This document shows, piece after piece, positions 57,753 to 64,000 of a DNA stretch of 64,000 nt. Made by a program: the position numbers and the translations under genes. This DNA is from Neisseriaceae bacterium. GTDB taxonomy: Bacteria > Pseudomonadota > Gammaproteobacteria > Burkholderiales > UBA11063. The notes beneath the pieces are model-generated. The model did no database searches. It saw nothing but the letters and a program-made list of their open reading frames with translations, and was not told where the DNA came from. Each line of letters starts with the position of its first letter. Within the stretch, counting starts at the first letter, position 1. The stretch covers positions 101,516-165,515 of the forward strand of contig RXJX01000020.1 of assembly GCA_003963245.1 (NCBI GenBank), given 5' to 3'.

Positions 57753-58297
57753 TAAAAAAACTCACCCTAATAACATTTACTGCAATTAGTTTAAGTTCAT
57801 GTGCTAGCTGGTATGACGTTAAAGTTGATCAACCAGCTGCATACCATGTTCCGGCACAAATTGATAATAACTACAATATTGATGGGCGCTTTACTATTCG
57901 TACTGCGTCCAAAGATTATTATGGTAATTTTAACTGGCAACACGAATCAGGCAATGATATTTTAGCTTTTATGTCACCATTGGGAAGTACGGTTGCTAAA
58001 ATTGTTGTTGAAAGTGGTGTTGCTACTTTGACTACTGAAAATAATGAATCATATAGTGGCTCTGATTTAGATCAGATGATGAATAAACAGCTTGGTTTTA
58101 GTTTGCCACTGCAATATTTACACTATTGGATTCAAGGTATTCCACTACCTAATTATCCAGTAAGTGATCGTTTAGATTCTGGATTTGAGCAATTAGATTG
58201 GAAAATCGAGTATCTCCGCTGGCAGGATAATAATCACCCGCAAATTGTTCAGGTTAGTAAATCTGATTTACGCATTAAATTGCTAATTAATTGGTAG
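57749..58297 (+). CDS. lolB: Outer-membrane lipoprotein insertion protein LolB
   Basis: Receives lipoproteins from LolA and inserts them into the outer membrane. It has 182 residues, with lipobox LSSC near residue 17. The chain has the GRFTIRT and DILAFMSPLGSTVAKI strands and the LQYLHYWIQGIP segment of the family. It starts with a GTG overlapping the TGA of the preceding gene. In Betaproteobacteria, ispE and prs usually follow; here hemN does. Confidence 0.85.
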   Translation: MIKKLTLITFTAISLSSCASWYDVKVDQPAAYHVPAQIDNNYNIDGRFTIRTASKDYYGNFNWQHESGNDILAFMSPLGSTVAKIVVESGVATLTTENNESYSGSDLDQMMNKQLGFSLPLQYLHYWIQGIPLPNYPVSDRLDSGFEQLDWKIEYLRWQDNNHPQIVQVSKSDLRIKLLINW

Positions 58298-58341
58298 GAT
58301 ATAATCCCCAATTCCATAAACTATAAAAAGAATATTGATAA

Positions 58342-59733
58342 ATGAATCATCAACAAATTGATTTTGATCGTGAATTAATTGAGCGTTGCCAAACTAACGC
58401 GCCACGCTATACATCATATCCAACAGCTGATCGCTTTAGTTTAGATTTTGGCATTGCTGAGCAGCTTAGCCAAATTAAACAGGTTTTTACACCGGAATTC
58501 GATCAGGCGGTTTCGCTCTATGTTCATATACCATTTTGTAATACGCTATGTCTTTACTGTGGCTGCAACAAGATTATTACCAATAATCGGCATAAAATCA
58601 CTGAATACCTTGAATATTTAGCAAAAGAATTTGCGCTTTATCATCAGCTAATTGGCAAGAAGCTCCCAGTAGTACAGTTACACTTCGGTGGCGGTTCACC
58701 ATCTTGGTTGTCAATTGATGAAGTGCATCAGGTTATGGAGTTAGTGAGAAAATATTTTGATTTAAGTAATGCAGCTGAAATTGCGATGGAATTGGATCCG
58801 CGGCATGTAACAGACGAATTTATGGAAGCTCTACGTAATGAAGGATTTAATCGAGTATCGCTGGGTGTTCAGGATTTCGATCCTGATGTGCAAAAAGCTG
58901 TCAACCGGATTCAACCACTGGCAGATACTAAACGAGTACTGGATAAGGCAGCAAAGTTAGGGTTTAGCTCAACTAATATTGATTTAATTTATGGACTACC
59001 GCTACAAAACTTACACAGTTATGCTAAGACTATTGACATTGTGATCAACCAACTTAAACCAGCGCGAATTGCTTTGTTTAACTATGCACATTTACCGCAT
59101 ATTTTTATGCCGCAAACCCGAATTAATGAAGCCGATTTACCAAGCGCTACCGAAAAGTTAAATATTTTACAGATGTGCGTAGAGCGTTTAGCTGATGCTG
59201 GTTATGTCTTTATTGGTATGGATCACTTTGCACGTCCAGATGATGAGCTGGCAATTGCGCTTAATAATGGTACGCTACAACGAAATTTTCAAGGCTATTC
59301 AACCTTTGCTGATACTCATATGCTAGCATTTGGGGTTTCTTCGATTGGTTTTGTTGGTAATAGCTATTATCAGAGCGCGAAAGACCTTGATAGTTATTAT
59401 AATTTTATTAATAACAATCAGCTCCCAATTTTGCGTGGGATGATGCTTGATCAAGATGATATAATTCGCCGCGACATTATTCAGCAGATTATGTGTCAGT
59501 TTAAATTAGATTTTAATCAAATTGCTAATAAATATCAGCTTAATTTTGCAGAGTATTTTGCAGCTGAATTAGTAGATTTGCCTACGCTTGTTGAATTAGG
59601 TTTAATCACGCTTAATACAACTGGTCTTGTAGTTAGCAATAAAGGACGGTTTTTGATTAGAAATATTGCAGTAGTGTTTGATAAATATTTGCGGCAAAAA
59701 CAAGATAACAAACGCTATTCTAAAGTTATCTAA
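58342..59733 (+). CDS. hemN: Oxygen-independent coproporphyrinogen III dehydrogenase
   Basis: Radical SAM enzyme making protoporphyrinogen IX without oxygen, a step of haem synthesis. It has 463 residues, the true HemN length. The N-terminus has RYTSYPTADRF. The [4Fe-4S] cluster motif CxxxCxxC is in CNTLCLYCGCNK, preceded by YVHIPF, and GGGSPSWL is the usual glycine-rich motif. The HemN C-terminal region is present, which separates it from HemW. It follows lolB by 44 bases. Confidence 0.95.
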   Translation: MNHQQIDFDRELIERCQTNAPRYTSYPTADRFSLDFGIAEQLSQIKQVFTPEFDQAVSLYVHIPFCNTLCLYCGCNKIITNNRHKITEYLEYLAKEFALYHQLIGKKLPVVQLHFGGGSPSWLSIDEVHQVMELVRKYFDLSNAAEIAMELDPRHVTDEFMEALRNEGFNRVSLGVQDFDPDVQKAVNRIQPLADTKRVLDKAAKLGFSSTNIDLIYGLPLQNLHSYAKTIDIVINQLKPARIALFNYAHLPHIFMPQTRINEADLPSATEKLNILQMCVERLADAGYVFIGMDHFARPDDELAIALNNGTLQRNFQGYSTFADTHMLAFGVSSIGFVGNSYYQSAKDLDSYYNFINNNQLPILRGMMLDQDDIIRRDIIQQIMCQFKLDFNQIANKYQLNFAEYFAAELVDLPTLVELGLITLNTTGLVVSNKGRFLIRNIAVVFDKYLRQKQDNKRYSKVI

Positions 59734-59834
59734 TTTTGCTATTTTCTTAATATTTTATAATAATACAACAAAATGAATAATATATCGATAGTCAATGCTA
59801 TTAGAATTGATTATCACATTTTAGGATGTTAACC

Positions 59835-61061
59835 ATGTTTTATAAAAAATTTATTAATTTATCTTTGGCTGCTGCCTGTGGTGTTTCATTAGCTGCTTGT
59901 GGTGGCGGTTCTTCATCTGCAACACCCACTCCAACCCCAAGCCCGACACCATCACCAACTCCCGCTCCAACATTTTGTGAGTTAAATGTAGGTAATTTTA
60001 CCACAGTAGAGAATACAAGTCTCTACTCTAATTCAGATGTCGGTTTTGATCCAATTTGGGGACCTGCGTTGCTCCCATTGGCATTTCCAAGTAATTTATC
60101 TAGTTGTCAAAGCAGCACGAGCTGGCAACAACAGCGCATCGTGCAAGCACTGTTGTATTGGGTAAATCAAAAAGTTAATTATTGCCATCACCATGTTCCG
60201 ACGTGGTATCCAGAATATACGCCAAGTGGTGAGATAAACCCTGAAGCAAAAGCTAGTTTTGAATCTTGCAGTACAAATAGGGATATTATGCCACCTATTC
60301 CAACTGACAACCTGATTCGCTGGAACTATTCTGGTATAGGAGCTGAATCGGCAACTGCTTGGTATAATGTCAATTCAGGTAAGGCATATCCTACGGGTAA
60401 TTACGGCTATGGCTTAGATTGCAGTGATTATACTAAATTAGTCTATGACTTTGCTGAGTCGATTATGTTCAATAGCGGTATTCAACAGCAAGCCGGACAA
60501 AGTACGGTGCAATCTAATTTAGCGCCAAATATGAGTGGTTTTGTTGACGATGCTGCTGGTAACGCAAATGGAACTGCTGCTGGAAGTTTAGTTTGTGCTG
60601 ATGGTAGCCTTGCGCCAAGTACTGGTGCAACTAATACTAGTTGTAATGGGCATGGTGGTTATATTTCTGTATTTACTAGTAGTGGTGGTTATAATGCTAA
60701 TGGTGTTACCGATGCTATGTTAAATAATCTACAACCAGGTGATTTATTATTTATTGCCGGCTTAGCATATGATTATTCAAGCACGGCAATTAATCCTCAA
60801 GTTACGCATGTAGTTGTTTGGACTGGGCAAAAAATAGGCTCTAGCTCATTGATTAGTGAAAGCATGATTGCCCCTGAGACTGATATTGATAGCTGGGGTT
60901 ATCATAATGGTGAATGTAATAGTGGCTTTTGGAGCGCTGCTAACAATGTTGGCAATTGGATTATATCTGACAGCCATTATCAAGGACCTGATTTCCGTGC
61001 CTTTACCAGCTGCTTTTACCGTAATCAGGTTTGGGGAGTGCGCCGAGTTCTTAGTAATTAA
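59835..61061 (+). CDS. NlpC/P60-like lipoprotein with Thr-Pro linker
   Basis: Surface-type lipoprotein of 408 residues. The lipobox LAAC is followed by GGGSSS and then a TPTPTPSP repeat linker of about 20 residues. The later part has the NlpC/P60 layout: Cys196 in YGLDCSDYTKLV and His325 in VTHVVVW, with GDLLFIAG between them. That suggests a murein or amide-cleaving cysteine peptidase. I start at the ATG at 59835 because the AGGA overlaps the earlier ATG at 59826. The N-terminal half is a region with no recognised family. Confidence 0.7.
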   Translation: MFYKKFINLSLAAACGVSLAACGGGSSSATPTPTPSPTPSPTPAPTFCELNVGNFTTVENTSLYSNSDVGFDPIWGPALLPLAFPSNLSSCQSSTSWQQQRIVQALLYWVNQKVNYCHHHVPTWYPEYTPSGEINPEAKASFESCSTNRDIMPPIPTDNLIRWNYSGIGAESATAWYNVNSGKAYPTGNYGYGLDCSDYTKLVYDFAESIMFNSGIQQQAGQSTVQSNLAPNMSGFVDDAAGNANGTAAGSLVCADGSLAPSTGATNTSCNGHGGYISVFTSSGGYNANGVTDAMLNNLQPGDLLFIAGLAYDYSSTAINPQVTHVVVWTGQKIGSSSLISESMIAPETDIDSWGYHNGECNSGFWSAANNVGNWIISDSHYQGPDFRAFTSCFYRNQVWGVRRVLSN

Positions 61062-61100
61062 ATATGTTTTGTGAATGTATTTAAATCTTCGTTTATATTT

Positions 61101-61127
61101 GAGGGGCAGTTTAAACTGCTCCTTTTT
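61101..61127 (+). terminator. Intrinsic terminator after the NlpC/P60-like gene
   Basis: GAGGGGCAGTTT pairs with AAACTGCTCC and the following T, including a G-U pair, and five T follow. It stands about 40 bases past the stop. Confidence 0.75.
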
Positions 61128-61199
61128 CATATTTAATTGAGAATGTTTTGCTATAATACATGACTTAAACACTCAACTATTAATAGAGCACACTCTGAC

Positions 61200-62639
61200 A
61201 TGAAAATTAACTTGAACCCACAATTTGCCAAACTTGGTGAGAGCTTTTTTAGTAATATACAAGCAACACCACTACTTAAAAACCCACATTTAATACATGA
61301 AAACTCAGCCTTACTTAATGAGCTGGAATTAGAATTATCTTCTGCCGAGTTAACCAAAATCTTAAGTGGCGTGGCAGCGATTGATGGATATCAGGCACTA
61401 GCATCCGTATATATGGGACATCAATTTGGTGTTCCTGTACCGCGCTTGGGTGATGGTCGGGCAATATTAATTGCAGAGCATCAAACCAGTAACTCAGAAA
61501 CCTGGGAATTACAATTGAAGGGAGCTGGTCAAACCCCTTATTCAAGAATGGGTGATGGTAGGGCAGTATTACGTTCCTCGATTCGTGAGTATTTGGCATC
61601 ACACGCGATGAGTAAACTAGGGGTGCCGACCACTTTAGCGGCTGCAATTTTGCACAGCCATGATCAAATTATTCGTGAACAAATTGAAACTGCAGCGGTG
61701 GTATTGCGCGTAGCTCCGAGTTTTATTCGTTTTGGACACTTTGAATATTTTGCTCGCCAGAAACAACCCAGACAACTAGAAACGTTAATCCAGTTTGTCT
61801 GCAACAATTATTTCCCTGAAATAAATCTATCTGATTCTGACTATGTCGTTTTATTTTTAGAAGAAGTTGTCAAACGAACCGCCGAAATGATTGCTCATTG
61901 GCAAAGCATCGGTTTTGTACATGGTGTAATGAATAGCGATAATATGTCAATTTTAGGATTAACGATTGATTATGGTCCATTTTCATTTATGGATAAATTT
62001 AACCCTGAGCAAATTTTTAATCATTCTGATAGTGAAGGGCGTTATACCTACGCCAAACAACCTTATATTGGCTGGTGGAATTTATATCGTTTAGCAGAAG
62101 CGCTAAGCACAATATATGCCAAAACTGATAATTTAGAGCAAGTGCTTAGTAAGTATTCTGATTACTATAATCAAAAATATACTACATTAATGGCAGCAAA
62201 ACTTGGGCTAAGTGAGTTTTCAGAAGACGATGGAAAACTTTTAGATGAGCTACTGCAAATTATGCAGCAAGAACAAATTGACTGGGCTTATTTTTGGCGA
62301 AAACTTAGTTATGGTATAGTAGGACAGCAGCAACTGCAACTAGATTATCCATCACTAGCTTTGAGTAATTGGTATCGTCGCTTGGAAAACCGTTACCAGC
62401 AACAAGCGCTAACTCCTGAAGCCAGACAAAAGCTTATGCTTAGTAACAATCCAGCGTTGATACTACGTAATCATTTATTACAAGATGCAATTGAGCATGC
62501 TAAAATTGGCGATTACAGCGAAATGAGTCGTTTATTTGATGCACTTAGTGACCCATATGTAGAATCTGATATTTGTCAGAAATATTATAAGCCAGCACCA
62601 CGAGATGCGGCAGAAATTATTTTAAGTTGCTCTTCTTAG
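61200..62639 (+). CDS. selO: SelO (YdiU) protein adenylyltransferase
   Basis: Pseudokinase-fold enzyme that AMPylates proteins, linked with oxidative stress. It has 479 residues, the normal bacterial length. Signatures are the ATP-binding QLKGAGQTPYSRMGDGRAV, RSSIREYLASHAMSKLGVPT and the metal site VHGVMNSDNMSILGLTIDYG. It ends CSS: the Cys three residues from the end matches the selenocysteine of eukaryotic SELENOO. The ATG is preceded by no clear ribosome-binding site. It is followed by msrBA, also an oxidative-stress gene. Confidence 0.95.
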   Translation: MKINLNPQFAKLGESFFSNIQATPLLKNPHLIHENSALLNELELELSSAELTKILSGVAAIDGYQALASVYMGHQFGVPVPRLGDGRAILIAEHQTSNSETWELQLKGAGQTPYSRMGDGRAVLRSSIREYLASHAMSKLGVPTTLAAAILHSHDQIIREQIETAAVVLRVAPSFIRFGHFEYFARQKQPRQLETLIQFVCNNYFPEINLSDSDYVVLFLEEVVKRTAEMIAHWQSIGFVHGVMNSDNMSILGLTIDYGPFSFMDKFNPEQIFNHSDSEGRYTYAKQPYIGWWNLYRLAEALSTIYAKTDNLEQVLSKYSDYYNQKYTTLMAAKLGLSEFSEDDGKLLDELLQIMQQEQIDWAYFWRKLSYGIVGQQQLQLDYPSLALSNWYRRLENRYQQQALTPEARQKLMLSNNPALILRNHLLQDAIEHAKIGDYSEMSRLFDALSDPYVESDICQKYYKPAPRDAAEIILSCSS

Positions 62640-62671
62640 TAACTTAAATATCTCATAAAGGAAAAATAATC

Positions 62672-63526
62672 ATGTTAAAAACTTCAAGTTTAACGCCACT
62701 ACAACATGCAGTTCTTATCAATAAATCAACAGAACATCCATTTAGTGGCGAATACACAGATAATGAACGCATGGGAACTTACCTTTGTCGTAATTGCGGG
62801 TTAGCATTATTCCGAGCCAGCAGTAAATTTCATTCTGCTTGTGGCTGGCCTAGTTTTGATAGTGAGATTGATGGTGCAGTAGAGTCACTACCTGATGCAG
62901 ATGGAAGAAGAACTGAGATTCTCTGTTCACGTTGCGATGGACATTTAGGTCATGTTTTCCATGGTGAGCAGTTCACTGCCAAAAATACGCGTCATTGCGT
63001 TAATTCAGCATCTCTAGATTTTGTTGAAGATAGTCAGGTACTTGATAGTGAAGAAATTATTTTAGCTGCGGGATGCTTTTGGGGGGTAGAATATTATTTG
63101 CAGAAGCTATCAGGAGTGTTATTAACTCAGGTTGGTTATTGTGGTGGGCATAAATTAAACCCAACGTATCAGGAAGTTTGTACTAAAACTACTGGACATT
63201 TGGAAGTAGTCCGTGTAGTGTTTGATCCAACGCGGATAAATCTTGAACAGATTCTTAAGTGCTTTTTTGAAATTCACGATCCTGAACAACAAGACGGTCA
63301 AGGTCCAGATATCGGTAATCAATATCTAAGTGCAATATTTTATTATGATAAGCTACAACACGCGGTTGCAGAGAAATTGATCGGAGAATTAATCAAACTT
63401 GGTTATCAGCCAGCTACTAAACTGTTACCAGTGGCAACTTTTTGGATTGCTGAAGAGTACCACCGCGACTATTATAACCATAAGGGAACTTTACCATATT
63501 GCCATGGCTATACCAAGCGGTTTTAG
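62672..63526 (+). CDS. Methionine sulfoxide reductase B-A fusion
   Basis: Bifunctional repair enzyme of 284 residues. The MsrB domain is first (about 5-120), with zinc Cys39, Cys42, Cys85, Cys88 and the catalytic Cys109 in RHCVNSAS. The MsrA domain is second (about 128-284), with the catalytic Cys135 in GCFWG. No signal peptide is present, so it acts in the cytosol. AAAGGAAAA precedes the ATG. MsrB-then-MsrA order is the reverse of the exported PilB-type proteins of Neisseria, which also have a thioredoxin-like domain. Confidence 0.93.
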   Translation: MLKTSSLTPLQHAVLINKSTEHPFSGEYTDNERMGTYLCRNCGLALFRASSKFHSACGWPSFDSEIDGAVESLPDADGRRTEILCSRCDGHLGHVFHGEQFTAKNTRHCVNSASLDFVEDSQVLDSEEIILAAGCFWGVEYYLQKLSGVLLTQVGYCGGHKLNPTYQEVCTKTTGHLEVVRVVFDPTRINLEQILKCFFEIHDPEQQDGQGPDIGNQYLSAIFYYDKLQHAVAEKLIGELIKLGYQPATKLLPVATFWIAEEYHRDYYNHKGTLPYCHGYTKRF

Positions 63527-63564
63527 TTTGTAACACTGGTAATACCCCTAAAAATGACACGTAG

Positions 63565-64000
63565 TTAATTAGCTTGTTGGGCGCAATATAAATTTAATTT
63601 TGAATTGCACTTCGTTGTAGTAGCAGATGCCCAGCTTGATGATATTTCACCTGATGTCCCATACATGCTTGAATAACTACTTAAAGAAAGAGTCCAATTG
63701 CTACAATTTCCGCTAGTAGCACCAGTCCACGTGTTCTTACTGTTGACCGCTATAGATGATTCTAAATTTGCTGGTGCTCCTGTCGCAGTGCCGGCATTAG
63801 ATGTGTTACGATTTAGCATTCCTCCATATGCAAGTCCAATACGAGTAGAATAATTTGTACGGTAGTAATATACTCCAGATTCGGTAGCATTATTTGATAA
63901 TAGAATTGCCTTCCAAGTAGAACCAGCTCCACGCGCTGGTTTATTTGAATCGTTATTACATAGATTATCGGCACCCAAAAGGCCAGTTGTCCCACCGCCA
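63565..64000 (-). CDS. DUF1554-like surface protein (C-terminal part only)
   Basis: The frame is open to the window edge, so the start is outside and only about 145 residues are visible. They include GADNLC, STWKAILLSN, GVYYYR, NLESSIA, NTWTGAT, CSNWT and a last LYCAQQAN. Regular cysteines with a (G)AD-xLC...WKAxL pattern resemble DUF1554, a lectin-like or endostatin-like domain of secreted proteins. The part before starts GGGTTGLLGA, a glycine-rich linker. It converges on msrBA. The class is tentative. Confidence 0.6.
   Translation of the reverse strand, partial: GGGTTGLLGADNLCNNDSNKPARGAGSTWKAILLSNNATESGVYYYRTNYSTRIGLAYGGMLNRNTSNAGTATGAPANLESSIAVNSKNTWTGATSGNCSNWTLSLSSYSSMYGTSGEISSSWASATTTKCNSKLNLYCAQQAN

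Noticed and set aside
1..64000. tRNA, rRNA, CRISPR arrays, insertion sequences, prophage
   Set aside because: I scanned the intergenic gaps for cloverleaf-like sequence, regularly spaced repeats and transposase frames and saw none. The only recombinase is the lone one at 40286-41398.

Overview
The window is chromosomal DNA from an AT-rich Gram-negative bacterium. LolB, PpiD, an outer-membrane porin, many Sec-exported lipoproteins and a periplasmic L,D-transpeptidase fit a proteobacterial envelope. Two arrangements are typical of Betaproteobacteria: a regulatory phosphotransferase set (mannose-type EIIA, HPr, EI), and an EIIA-HPr-EI fusion next to an EIICB permease. A low-GC relative of Neisseriales is my best guess, but this is inference and I ran no database comparison. 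I see no rRNA, tRNA, CRISPR array or insertion sequence. Coding density is high, with two looser regions near 20.2-21.5 kb and 49.7-50.1 kb.

Layout. 0-2 kb: two metabolite:H+ symporter-type MFS genes, the first cut by the window edge. 2-5.1 kb: mrp divergent from metG. 5.2-7.7 kb: an exported lipase-like lipoprotein and a small lipoprotein. 7.6-16 kb: a sugar-phosphate block with zwf, an EIIA-HPr-EI fusion, an EIIC-EIIB permease with a second, cysteine-less EIIB domain, a mannose-type EIIA, ptsH and ptsI. 16-19.3 kb: a CtpA-type protease, a NUDIX enzyme, rpe and a MarC-type protein. 19.4-20.8 kb: an exported trypsin-fold protein that has lost two triad residues, and a frameshifted SnoaL-like pseudogene. 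21.1-24.9 kb: an FMN riboswitch followed by ribD-ribE-ribBA-ribH. 25.1-28.3 kb: an L,D-transpeptidase and a two-domain ModF-like ATPase. 28.3-32.1 kb (minus strand): smpB, frr, uppS, cdsA, dxr. 32.3-40.3 kb: glyQ (no glyS beside it), nrdR, guaB, ppiD, tldD, a YebC-type regulator and hslO. 40.3-41.4 kb: a lone tyrosine recombinase. 41.6-46.8 kb: an apparent alpha-glucan cassette of porin, surface GH13 lipoprotein and disaccharide-type MFS transporter. 46.9-51.1 kb: two exported alpha/beta hydrolases flanking a GntP-type permease. 51.3-55.8 kb (minus strand): a MalX-like EIICB overlapping a trans-sulfuration-family PLP lyase, an exported patatin phospholipase and mutM. 55.9-59.7 kb: a TPR lipoprotein, lolB and hemN. 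59.8-64 kb: an NlpC/P60-like lipoprotein, selO, an MsrB-MsrA fusion, and the 3' part of a DUF1554-like surface protein.

How it works together. The glucose-type EIIA carried on the EI fusion is the only one in the window, so it could serve both EIICB permeases: the adjacent one and the MalX-like one about 40 kb away. Zwf and Rpe handle imported sugar phosphates through the pentose phosphate pathway. The exported hydrolases, amylase, porin and transporters suggest a cell that scavenges lipids and glucans. The most unusual items are the MalX-like/MetC-type pair, the amylase-like lipoprotein with substitutions at usually invariant histidines, the permease with a dead second EIIB domain, and the trypsin-fold protein lacking its His and Asp.
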